In this document: positions 8,013 to 14,384 of the stretch, one piece after another
How positions within the stretch are numbered: position 1 is the first letter of the stretch
Layout: the number at the start of each line of letters is the position of its first letter
Origin: Quisquiliibacterium sp.
GTDB taxonomy: Bacteria; Pseudomonadota; Gammaproteobacteria; Burkholderiales; Burkholderiaceae_E
Assembly: GCA_030830765.1 (NCBI GenBank)
Contig: JAURMJ010000187.1
Location: 1 to 18,782 of the forward strand
Direction of reading: 5' to 3'
Length of the DNA stretch: 18,782 bases
The notes under the pieces: generated by a model
What the model was told of the DNA's origin: nothing
Seen by the model: the letters and a program-made list of their open reading frames with translations, nothing else
The model's database searches: none
Translations under genes and position numbers: made by a program

Positions 8013-8792
8013 TCAGTGCCCGAATTTGTCCGGATCGGGCTGACGCTTCTCGCGGAACGAAGCACTCAACTCATGCGATTCGTCGGTGCCCAGATAGCCA
8101 CGCAGCAGCAGGTCATGCGCAACACGTGCCAGGCCATTGACTCCGCCATGACGCGCATTGAATGCACCCTTGATCGAGGCCAGTGCGAACGGTCCACGGT
8201 CGGCGATCTCCAGAGCCATCTTGCGGGTGGCTTCGCGCAGTTCATCGTCCGGCACGACCTCGTTGATCAGGCCCCAGTCAAGCGCCTGGCGAGCAGTCAG
8301 ACGGATATTCCGGTACCACATTTCCTTGGCGCGCTTCTTGCCGATCGCATCCTCCAGATACCAGGTGCCGAAGCCAGCATCGAAGCTGCCCATCATCGGA
8401 CCGACCTGGCGAAAGACAGCACTTTCCTTGGCGATGGTCAGATCGCAGACCACCTGCAGCACATTGCCGCCACCGACTGCGTAACCGTTGACCGATGCGA
8501 TCACCGGCTTTTGCAACCGATCAATCGATTCGTACATTTCCAGCGTGGGCAGCACGCCGGCGTACAGCAGCGTGTCTTCCATGCCTTCCTTGCGTCCGCC
8601 GATGCAAAAGAAGCGGTCGCCGGCCCCGGTGATGACCAACACGCGGGTTCGGGTCTCGCGCCGAACCTCATTGATGCAGTCACGAATCTCGTGACACATC
8701 TGCGGTGTGAACATGTTGCCGTCATCGGGGCGATTCAGGGTCAGCCAGCCGATCGGGCCTTCCTCTTCATACAGAATGGTTTCGTAGCTCAA
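8013..8792 (-). CDS. BadI/MenB-type crotonase, probable ring-cleaving 2-ketocyclohexanecarboxyl-CoA hydrolase-like enzyme
   Basis: A 259-residue crotonase. It is not a hydratase: the GGGxE glutamate is replaced by Asn110 in GGGNVL, and the segment RQVGPMMGSFDAGFG is the BadI/MenB signature. Gly131, Ser136 and Asp138 align with Gly156, Ser161 and Asp163 of E. coli MenB. The C-terminus GTDESHEL...EKRQPD also fits BadI. BadI opens the ring of 2-ketocyclohexanecarboxyl-CoA to pimeloyl-CoA by a reverse Dieckmann reaction; MenB closes a naphthoate ring. Context with AliA-, BadK- and SDR-like genes favours the former. Oddities: Leu234 is at the MenB Tyr258 position (a Tyr is one residue earlier), and the usual FCxGGD reads FCIGGR. 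The start is TTG with a strong AAGGAG 7-8 nt upstream, just after a 22-bp palindrome. Confidence 0.82.
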   Translation of the reverse strand: MSYETILYEEEGPIGWLTLNRPDDGNMFTPQMCHEIRDCINEVRRETRTRVLVITGAGDRFFCIGGRKEGMEDTLLYAGVLPTLEMYESIDRLQKPVIASVNGYAVGGGNVLQVVCDLTIAKESAVFRQVGPMMGSFDAGFGTWYLEDAIGKKRAKEMWYRNIRLTARQALDWGLINEVVPDDELREATRKMALEIADRGPFALASIKGAFNARHGGVNGLARVAHDLLLRGYLGTDESHELSASFREKRQPDPDKFGH

Positions 8793-8809
8793 TGCTTTTC
8801 TCCTTGCTT

Positions 8810-8831
8810 GGAATGCGATTCATCGCATTCC
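8810..8831. repeat. 22-bp near-perfect palindrome (intercistronic stem-loop)
   Basis: GGAATGCGAT at 8810-8819 and ATCGCATTCC at 8822-8831 are exact inverted repeats around TC; in RNA this gives a 9-bp stem with a 4-nt loop. It lies in the 48-nt gap between the MBL hydrolase stop and the BadI-like TTG start, ending about 9 nt before the ribosome-binding site of the latter. No T-run follows on either strand, so it is not a standard terminator. It may be an RNA-stabilising or processing hairpin, or a repressor operator. Confidence 0.6.
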
Positions 8832-8840
8832 GGCATCAGT

Positions 8841-9635
8841 TCAGACTTCGGGTTCTGCATCCAGGCGCACGATCACGCCCTGCATGGACGGCTCAGGTGC
8901 CTTGTAGCGCTGCATCACCAGCGGGTCATGGCCAGGGATCACGTACTGCGGCGCCGACGCAAGCTTTGCCAGCTTCTTCCAACCATCGACCATCTTCGCC
9001 ACGTCGATGACGATCGGGAACGGACGCCCCTCAAGCATGTTCGCGTAGTAATGACTGGCATCCGAGGCCAACACCAGCCAACCAAGCTTGGTCCAGACGC
9101 GGACGGCCTGCAGCCCCATCGTGTGTCCGCCGATGTGATGCAGCGAGACACCCGGTGCAATTTCGGCATCGCCATCATGAAACTCGACACGACCGGCATA
9201 GACGCGACGCACCATGCCGACCACCTCGTCGACCTCGTACGCATGCGAGAACGGGCCGCAGCACATGTAGCGACCGGTCGCAAACGACATTTCCTGATCC
9301 TGCAGGTGAAAGCGTGCGTTCGGGAACTTGTCGAAATTACCGACGTGGTCGTAGTGCATGTGCGTCAGGATCACATCGCTGACCTTCTGCGCATCAACAC
9401 CGAGCATCGCCAGCCCTTCGGTGGGCGGCCGCAGGAAGTGACGCTGGCGGCGACGCGCCGATTCCGGACCGAATCCGGTGTCGACGACAAACTGATGCTG
9501 ATCATTGCGAACCAACCAGACGAAATAATCCATCGTGGCACTGGTTTCATGCGGATCGCCGCCAATGAAATTCTCGTGCGCACGACGCTCGACGGTGGCG
9601 TAGCGGATTGCATAGACCTCGTACGGCTGCATCAT
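8841..9635 (-). CDS. Metallo-beta-lactamase-fold hydrolase (lactonase-like)
   Basis: A 264-residue protein with the complete dinuclear metal site of the MBL superfamily: HxHxDH at His92, His94, Asp96 and His97 (THMHYDHVGN), His171 (GGHTMG), Asp192 (ASDASHYY) and His236 (IPGHDP). The arrangement resembles N-acyl-homoserine-lactonase-type and related lactonases, including aromatic residues after the metal-bridging Asp (Tyr196/197). It would hydrolyse a lactone, ester or thioester in the cytoplasm. The context argues for a catabolic lactone rather than quorum quenching (inference). There are two tandem ATG codons; the first overlaps the TGA of the preceding dehydrogenase by 1 nt (TGATG), with GGGAG upstream, so the genes are co-translated. 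Confidence 0.88.
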   Translation of the reverse strand: MMQPYEVYAIRYATVERRAHENFIGGDPHETSATMDYFVWLVRNDQHQFVVDTGFGPESARRRQRHFLRPPTEGLAMLGVDAQKVSDVILTHMHYDHVGNFDKFPNARFHLQDQEMSFATGRYMCCGPFSHAYEVDEVVGMVRRVYAGRVEFHDGDAEIAPGVSLHHIGGHTMGLQAVRVWTKLGWLVLASDASHYYANMLEGRPFPIVIDVAKMVDGWKKLAKLASAPQYVIPGHDPLVMQRYKAPEPSMQGVIVRLDAEPEV

Positions 9636-10579
9636 CAGTCTCCCTGGATTGGTCCGTCTTCAATGGTGCTGCCAGCCAGATGTTCGACAAACTTGACCAT
9701 CGCCGTGTGATCGGCGCCCGGTCCGAGCAAAGCTTCGGCACCAGCCCATTCATCAACCGTGGCCTGTGCGATCGGCGCCTTCATGCCAGTCGCCTGTGCC
9801 ACTTCCAACGCGGTGCGCAGATCCTTGACCATCAGCCCAAGGCTGAAGCCGGCCGCAAACTTGCGCGTCAGCACCTGTTGCGGGAATTTCAGCTCGGTGG
9901 AATTGTTCTTCCCGGTGGAGGCATTGAGCACTGACACGACAGTAGCCGGATCCAGACCGAAGCGGGTGCCGGCTAGTACAGCTTCTGCAGCAGCAGCAAA
10001 GCCGGCCGCTGACACATAGTTGTTCAGCGCCTTCATCGCATGTGCCGTGCCAAGCCCGCCAGTGCGGAACAGGTCACGTCCCATGGCCTTGAGCAGCGGC
10101 TCGCAACGGGCGATCTGCGCATCGTCGCCCCCGATCATGATCGCCAGCGTTGCATCGACTGCGCGACGCACGCCACCTGACACCGGCGCATCGATCAGAG
10201 CCAGACCGCGCGCCGCGAGCAACTCGCCCAACTCGCGGGTCCCGACCGGCGACGACGAACTCATATCAATGACCAGCGTGCCGGCTGCCAGCCCTGAAGC
10301 GAGATTGTCCGCACCCTCCAGAACCACGTCACGGACGATCTTGCCATTGGGCAGCATCGTGATCACGGCGTCGCAGACACCAGCCAGTGCGCGCAGACTC
10401 GCCGCTGCGCTGGCAGCCGGATTGGCCGCAGCGAAATCGGAGAGCACCTGCGTGTTGACGTCATACACTGTGAGCGAATAGCCGGCAGCAAGCAGATTGC
10501 GGGCCATCGGCACACCCATCAGGCCAAGCCCGACCAGCCCGATGCGGGCCGGCGGGGTCAGTGCGTTATTTGCTGCCAT
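9635..10579 (-). CDS. Beta-hydroxyacid dehydrogenase (3-hydroxyisobutyrate dehydrogenase family)
   Basis: A 314-residue protein from the ATG at 10579. An in-frame extension to 10636 exists, but it adds a low-complexity tail ahead of the Rossmann fold and overlaps the upstream gene further, so the internal start is preferred. The NAD(P) motif GLVGLGLMG is at 14-22, the substrate motif DAPVSGG at 130-136, and the catalytic lysine is Lys183 in KALNNYVSA. This family oxidises 3-hydroxy acids such as 3-hydroxyisobutyrate, or reduces tartronate semialdehyde; which one cannot be told. Its start overlaps the end of the PcaC-like gene by 14 nt, and its stop overlaps the MBL gene, so it is firmly part of the cluster. 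Confidence 0.9.
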   Translation of the reverse strand: MAANNALTPPARIGLVGLGLMGVPMARNLLAAGYSLTVYDVNTQVLSDFAAANPAASAAASLRALAGVCDAVITMLPNGKIVRDVVLEGADNLASGLAAGTLVIDMSSSSPVGTRELGELLAARGLALIDAPVSGGVRRAVDATLAIMIGGDDAQIARCEPLLKAMGRDLFRTGGLGTAHAMKALNNYVSAAGFAAAAEAVLAGTRFGLDPATVVSVLNASTGKNNSTELKFPQQVLTRKFAAGFSLGLMVKDLRTALEVAQATGMKAPIAQATVDEWAGAEALLGPGADHTAMVKFVEHLAGSTIEDGPIQGD

Positions 10580-10958
10580 GTTCGGTAATCGCTTTCTTGG
10601 CTGCGCGGAAGCTGTCGAGCGCGGCAGGCACGCCACAATAAATCATCGTCTGCAACAGCACTTCGCTGATCTCTTTTTCGCTCAGGCCGTTGTTCAATGC
10701 GCCTTTGACATGCAGCTCAACCTCGTGGGTGCGGCCCAGCGCGGTCAGCATCGCCAGGTTGATCATGCTGCGTTCGCGACGGGTCAGCTCCTCGCGACCC
10801 CAGACGGCGCCCCAGCAGTACTCGGTGACCATTTCCTGAAAGGTGCGATTGAAGTCGGTCGCGTTCTTGATCGAGTTATCAACATACTCGGCGCCGAGCA
10901 CCTCGCGGCGGATGGCAAGACCCTTGTCATAAAGCTGCTTGAGGGTTTCGTCAGACAT
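10566..10958 (-). CDS. Carboxymuconolactone decarboxylase family protein, PcaC-like; first gene of the cluster
   Basis: A 130-residue protein from ATG 10958 (MSDETLKQLY), chosen because AGGA lies 8 nt upstream; a seven-codon longer form starting at 10979 lacks a site. It is the length of gamma-carboxymuconolactone decarboxylase, and pattern matches to PcaC extend along the whole chain: RREVLG, DFNRTFQEM, a Trp-containing CWGAVWGREEL, RERSMINLAML, LHVKGALNNG and IYCGVPAALDSF. The CxxC thiol pair of AhpD-type members is absent, which argues against a peroxidase role. PcaC decarboxylates a tricarboxylic lactone to an enol-lactone. No other pca gene is in the window, so it is probably a decarboxylase for a related lactone or beta-keto acid (inference). 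It leads the minus-strand cluster. Confidence 0.85.
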   Translation of the reverse strand: MSDETLKQLYDKGLAIRREVLGAEYVDNSIKNATDFNRTFQEMVTEYCWGAVWGREELTRRERSMINLAMLTALGRTHEVELHVKGALNNGLSEKEISEVLLQTMIYCGVPAALDSFRAAKKAITEHGSK

Positions 10959-11081
10959 TGCGAATTCCTGTTCTATCAAGGAGTGGAAGGATGTTTAACC
11001 GCCCAGTTTGGTCCGAGGCAAACGCCTGTGTCAAACTCATCCTCCCGCTCAGTGGGCGGTGCAAAACAAGGAAGCTGCGAG
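10959..11081. promoter_or_regulatory. Divergent promoter region between the acyl-CoA cluster and the DHDPS-like pair
   Basis: These 123 nt separate two divergent transcription units and must hold the main promoter of the ten-gene cluster. Two 8-bp arms, ACCGCCCA (10998-11005) and TGGGCGGT (11053-11060), form an exact inverted repeat 47 nt apart; a chance match of this size is possible. No convincing -35/-10 pair was seen for either strand. No regulator gene is adjacent. Confidence 0.4.
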
Positions 11082-12014
11082 ATGCCCAGACACAAGGATT
11101 TCATCCCCCATGGCGTGATCCCGGCAGTTCTGCTGCCCTTCCACGAAGATCTGTCAATTGATGAGCTTTCCTACCGCGCCCACCTGCGCGACGTCACCTC
11201 AGCCCCCGGGATTTCCGCAATCACGACCAATGCACACTCGTCCGAAGTTGCCTCGTGCACCCTCGATGAGCAGCGTCGCGTGCTTGAAATCACGATGGAC
11301 GAGATCGGCGACAAGACGCCGGTCGTGGCCGGTGTCTACTGCGAAGGCAGCCTGGAAGGCCAGCGCATCGCCAAGATGGCGACCGAAGGCGGCGCCTCGG
11401 CACTGCTGGTCTTTCCGTCAGGCATTTACACCTTCGGACAACGTCCGGAGATGGCAGTTGAGCACTTCAGGCGGATCGCCGACGTCACCGATCTGCCGCT
11501 GATCATTTTTCAGTACCCGCCGGCCGGGGGTCAGGGGTACCCGATGGCCACGCTCGAGCGTATCTGCGATGAGGTGCCGACGGTGCGCGCCATCAAGGAC
11601 TGGTGTGCCAATCCGCAGCTGCATGACCGTCAGATCCGCCGGCTGCAATCACGCCCGACACCAGTGAATGTACTGACCACGCACAGCGCCTGGCTGTTCA
11701 GTTCACTGGTCCTGGGCTGCAATGGACTGTTGTCCGGAAGTGGCTCGGTGATTGCCGACCTGCAGGCCCGGCTGTTTCAGGCGGTTCAGGCCAACGATTT
11801 GGCGACGGCGCGCGCGCTGCATGATCGGATCATGCCGACCGCCGAAGTTTTTTATGCGGAGCCCTGGGTCGACATGCACAACCGCATGAAGGAAGCGCTG
11901 GTCTTGCTTGGCAAGCTTCCGCGTGCTGTGGTGCGCCCGCCGCTGATGAAGATTCCCGCCGATGAAATCGAACGGATCCGGCTGGCGCTGATTGCTGCCG
12001 GTCTGCTGGACTGA
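11082..12014 (+). CDS. Dihydrodipicolinate synthase/N-acetylneuraminate lyase family protein (Schiff-base aldolase or dehydratase)
   Basis: A 310-residue protein from ATG 11082, with AAGGAAG 7 nt upstream; the frame is open further upstream but that part has no homology pattern and overlaps the divergent gene. The TIM-barrel family features are present: Tyr145 (IIFQYPP) and the Schiff-base lysine Lys172 ([10 protein letters not shown]) align with DapA Tyr133 and Lys161. The usual GTTGE motif reads ITTNAHSSE, and an additional Cys follows, so this is not a housekeeping DapA. It probably cleaves, forms or dehydrates a 2-keto acid (pyruvate-type chemistry). It is the first of two plus-strand genes, 17 nt before the DUF1445 gene and divergent from the acyl-CoA cluster. 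Confidence 0.87.
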   Translation: MPRHKDFIPHGVIPAVLLPFHEDLSIDELSYRAHLRDVTSAPGISAITTNAHSSEVASCTLDEQRRVLEITMDEIGDKTPVVAGVYCEGSLEGQRIAKMATEGGASALLVFPSGIYTFGQRPEMAVEHFRRIADVTDLPLIIFQYPPAGGQGYPMATLERICDEVPTVRAIKDWCANPQLHDRQIRRLQSRPTPVNVLTTHSAWLFSSLVLGCNGLLSGSGSVIADLQARLFQAVQANDLATARALHDRIMPTAEVFYAEPWVDMHNRMKEALVLLGKLPRAVVRPPLMKIPADEIERIRLALIAAGLLD

Positions 12015-12031
12015 TCTTAGGGAGCATTGCG

Positions 12032-12820
12032 ATGAACGCCGACACCAATCTCGGTTTGCAAGCCCGCCAGAAAATCCGCGCCGGTCAGGCTCCAGGCCCG
12101 ACTGCCGGACTGGCGCGCGGCAACGTGCAGGCCAATCTGGTGATCCTGCCGGCCGAGCATGCGGCCGATTTCCATCGCTTCTGCCAGGGCAATCCAAAAC
12201 CCTGTCCGGTGCTGGCAATTTCGCAGCCGGGCAGCCCTGCGCTGCCGACGCTGGGCCAGGACATTGATCTGCGTACCGATTTACCGCGCTACCGGGTCTG
12301 GGTCGATGGCAAGCTGGTCGATGAGCCGACTGAGATCAGCGCGCTGTGGCGTGACGATCTGGTCGCTTTCGCGATCGGCTGTTCGTTCTCATTCGAAGAA
12401 GCGCTGATCGAGGACGGACTGGAATTGCGACATCAGACCGAGCAATGCAATGTGTCGATGTACCGTACGTCGATTCCGGCGGCTTCGGCCGGTCCATTCC
12501 AAGGCCCGCTGGTCGTTTCAATGCGTCCGTTCAACGGGGCCGATGCGATCCGCGCGGTTCAGATCACATCCCGGTTCCCGGCCGTGCATGGTGCGCCGGT
12601 CCATCTGGGCGACCCATCCAGGATCGGTATCGCTGACATCAGCAAACCCGACTATGGCGATGCAGTCAGCATCCGCGATGGCGAGATGCCGGTGTTCTGG
12701 GCCTGCGGGGTCCCGCCGCAGGCGGCGCTGCAGGCTGCGAAGCTGCCGCTGGTGATCACGCACGCGCCTGGCTGCATGCTGGTGACTGACCTGCGCAACA
12801 GCACGCTGTCGACATTCTGA
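12032..12820 (+). CDS. DUF1445 (YcsI, D-glutamate cyclase/putative hydro-lyase) family protein
   Basis: A 262-residue protein, the family's typical length. Family hallmarks run in order: [19 protein letters not shown] (about 22-40), [95 protein letters not shown] and [10 protein letters not shown]. The mammalian relative DGLUCY is a D-glutamate cyclase; bacterial members are of largely unknown function. It has no signal peptide. The ATG at 12032 has AGGGAG about 9 nt upstream and follows the lyase stop by 17 nt, so the two form an operon and may act on the same hydroxy- or keto-acid (inference). Confidence 0.88.
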   Translation: MNADTNLGLQARQKIRAGQAPGPTAGLARGNVQANLVILPAEHAADFHRFCQGNPKPCPVLAISQPGSPALPTLGQDIDLRTDLPRYRVWVDGKLVDEPTEISALWRDDLVAFAIGCSFSFEEALIEDGLELRHQTEQCNVSMYRTSIPAASAGPFQGPLVVSMRPFNGADAIRAVQITSRFPAVHGAPVHLGDPSRIGIADISKPDYGDAVSIRDGEMPVFWACGVPPQAALQAAKLPLVITHAPGCMLVTDLRNSTLSTF

Positions 12821-12868
12821 TTACAACGATGCCTGCGTCGGACCATCACGCCGGCCCGATGCACGATC

Positions 12869-12890
12869 CAGCGCGAGCCTCGTCGCGCTG
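12869..12890. terminator. Stem-loop between convergent genes, possible terminator
   Basis: CAGCGCGA (12869-12876) and TCGCGCTG (12883-12890) form an 8-bp GC-rich stem with a 6-nt loop. Outside it GCCTGC (12831-12836) and GCAGGC (12894-12899) could also pair. The element sits in the 88-nt gap where the DUF1445 gene (plus) and an SDR gene (minus) converge. There is no clear T-tract, only a weakly T-rich stretch after the plus-strand side, so termination is plausible but not shown. Confidence 0.4.
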
Positions 12891-12908
12891 CGGGCAGGCT
12901 TAGTTGAT

Positions 12909-13733
12909 TCAGCCCGGATAGCCTCCGTACTGATCGGATCGGGGCTGCGCATGCATCAGCGGCGTCTCCAGAAATCCGCCGTCCACCAGCAGATCCTGTC
13001 CGTTGACGAACGCAGCGCCTTCGCTGGCCAGATAGGCGACCGCCTGGGCGATGTCATCGACGGTACCCAGCCTGCGCAGCGGCACCATGCCGATGCGTGC
13101 CTTGACCTGCTCCTCGTTTGCGTAATTGACGGCCGACATCGGCGTCATGATGAACCCGGGGCTGACCGAGTTCGTGCGGACTCCGCGCGGCCCCCACTCA
13201 ACGGCCGTGTGGCGGGTCAGTGCAAGAATTGCTGCCTTGCTGACGTTGTACGGCGGCAGTGCATTGGGTTTGGCCGCTGCAACCGAGCCAATATTGACAA
13301 TGCAGCCATGACCATGAGCAAGCATCTGACGGCCGAATTCGCGTGTGCAGAGAAACGGGCCGCGGACATTGACCGCCATCGTCCGCTCCCAGACCTCGAG
13401 CGTCGTGTCCTGCAGTGAAGCATGAGGCGGAAGGACCCCGGCGTTGTTGACCAGAATGTCACAACAGCCCAGCTCGCGCTCCACCTGCTGCACAGCCGCC
13501 TGGACCGAGCCTTCGTCGGTGACGTCGCAACTGACTGCAATGGCCTTGCCCGGCAGCGAGGCAGCCAGTGCGTCGAGTCGGTCGCGGCTGGCGGGCAGGT
13601 CCAGCAAGGCCACTTGCGCCGAGCAAGCCGAGAGCAGGGTCGCAATGGCCGAACCGATCGCACCGGCGGCACCGGTCACCACGGCAATCCGCCCATCCAG
13701 GCGGTAGGTCACCGTAACATGCTTATTGTTCAT
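12909..13733 (-). CDS. SDR-family oxidoreductase, NAD-type
   Basis: A 274-residue classical short-chain dehydrogenase. The cofactor motif TGAAGAIG is at 20-27; Asp45 at the end of beta-2 (LLDLP) suggests NAD(H) preference; NNAG is at 96-99; the catalytic Ser150, Tyr162 and Lys166 are present (YNVSK). The C-terminus has NGQDLLVDGGF and then an extra tail of about 20 residues rich in Gly, Gln and Pro. The ATG is preceded by AAAGGGG about 7 nt upstream. It is monocistronic, lies outside the large cluster, and its substrate is unknown. It is convergent with the DHDPS-like/DUF1445 pair, which may be coincidence. Confidence 0.88.
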   Translation of the reverse strand: MNNKHVTVTYRLDGRIAVVTGAAGAIGSAIATLLSACSAQVALLDLPASRDRLDALAASLPGKAIAVSCDVTDEGSVQAAVQQVERELGCCDILVNNAGVLPPHASLQDTTLEVWERTMAVNVRGPFLCTREFGRQMLAHGHGCIVNIGSVAAAKPNALPPYNVSKAAILALTRHTAVEWGPRGVRTNSVSPGFIMTPMSAVNYANEEQVKARIGMVPLRRLGTVDDIAQAVAYLASEGAAFVNGQDLLVDGGFLETPLMHAQPRSDQYGGYPG

Positions 13734-13825
13734 CCTGACGCCCCTTTGATCCTTTAGAAAACTGCTTCAGTCCGGCGTGAATCAGCACCGACTCGTCGCG
13801 AGGCCGACGTCGCCTGCTGGCCGGG

Positions 13826-13856
13826 AAAAACTCAGAAAACGCAGGTCAACCCGCGT
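13826..13856 (-). terminator. Rho-independent terminator of the DUF2788 gene
   Basis: Read on the minus strand, ACGCGGGTTGACCTGCGT (13856-13839) folds into a stem with one G-U pair, and is followed by TTTTCTGAGTTTTT. It lies about 34 nt after the stop of the small membrane protein gene. The stem is modest but the T-rich tail is clear. Confidence 0.6.
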
Positions 13857-13889
13857 GCAATGACCGATGCTGGCCGCCACAGAGGCCGC

Positions 13890-14099
13890 TCAGATGCCGA
13901 GCAGGTACTGAATGATGCTCTTGGCGATGAATCCGATCATGCCGAAGGCCAGCACGAAGAAGAGTACAAAGGTCCCGAAACGACCGGCGTTGGATTTGCG
14001 CGCCAGGTTCCAGACGATGAACAGCATGTAGGCGATGAAGGCCGCAAGGCCGAACGTGATGCCGAATTCTGAAACCTGTTCTTCGGTGAATCCAAACAT
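13890..14099 (-). CDS. DUF2788 family small inner-membrane protein
   Basis: A 69-residue protein from ATG 14099 (MFGFTEEQVSEFG). A TTG six codons earlier is possible, but the ATG gives the family's normal N-terminus and has GGGG about 6 nt upstream. It has two membrane helices, roughly residues 14-32 (FGLAAFIAYMLFIVW) and 43-64 (FVLFFVLAFGMIGFIAK), joined by a short positively charged loop with KSNAGRFG. FTEEQ at the N-terminus and KSNAG-FG in the loop are the hallmarks of DUF2788, a small family found in beta- and gammaproteobacteria with no known function. It is monocistronic, with its own terminator. Confidence 0.82.
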   Translation of the reverse strand: MFGFTEEQVSEFGITFGLAAFIAYMLFIVWNLARKSNAGRFGTFVLFFVLAFGMIGFIAKSIIQYLLGI

Positions 14100-14384
14100 G
14101 CGATGCCCCACTTTCAAAGAATCCGGGGTGCCAGTGCGCTGGCATCGACCGATTCAGAATATACGTGCCAGGTCGCCTCTCGGCGCAGCGGCAGCGAGAC
14201 AATCATTGGCAGGATCCCGACAACGTCGAGTAGCGTCTCACACCGCGCGTGTGGAGCGAGCCTGCAAAAGTTCGACTGCACGCAGTGATGATCAGAGCCG
14301 ATCACCTTCCGTTTCACTGCGCGGTCGGAGTCTAGGGACTTGAGCCTGAACGCACCTTAAGAATTGTCAATAATCCCCTCCACA
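14100..14384. promoter_or_regulatory. Divergent intergenic region, DUF2788 / MFS transporter
   Basis: These 285 nt hold no recognisable gene. A hairpin TGCCAG-4 nt-CTGGCA is at 14129-14144, inside the probable leader of the DUF2788 mRNA. A TATATT (minus, 14158-14163) could be its -10 box, but no -35 was seen. On the plus strand AATAAT (14369-14374) lies 10 nt before the MFS start codon. TTGACA is present on the minus strand at 14369-14364, without a partner -10 at proper spacing. Confidence 0.35.

Noticed and set aside
8013..8792. Ordinary enoyl-CoA hydratase
   Set aside because: Both hydratase glutamates are missing (Asn110 in place of the GGGxE Glu; no PEIxLG segment), while the BadI/MenB GSFDxGxG signature is present.
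8013..8792. MenB of menaquinone biosynthesis
   Set aside because: No other men genes are nearby, and the catalytic Tyr258 position is Leu. The ligase, hydratase and SDR neighbours fit alicyclic acid degradation better.
8016..9710. A 564-codon plus-strand open frame across the BadI-like and MBL genes
   Set aside because: It is antisense to two genes with complete catalytic motifs. Its translation is rich in Arg, His and Gln with no domain pattern, as expected for a GC-rich shadow frame.
10580..10636. 19-codon N-terminal extension of the beta-hydroxyacid dehydrogenase
   Set aside because: The extension lies inside the PcaC-like gene and is Arg/Pro/Ser-rich; the Rossmann fold begins properly after the internal ATG at 10579.
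10497..11081. N-terminal extension of the DHDPS-like gene by 195 codons
   Set aside because: It is antisense to the dehydrogenase and PcaC-like genes and shows no family pattern. ATG 11082 has a good ribosome-binding site and gives the normal family length.
11082..12014. Housekeeping dihydrodipicolinate synthase (dapA)
   Set aside because: The GTTGE motif of DapA is replaced, and the gene is paired with DUF1445 next to a catabolic cluster rather than with lysine or bamC-type genes.
14100..14384. A tRNA or small RNA gene in the 285-nt divergent gap
   Set aside because: No T-arm GGTTCRA consensus or cloverleaf pairing was found, and no promoter-plus-terminator pair framing an RNA could be seen.
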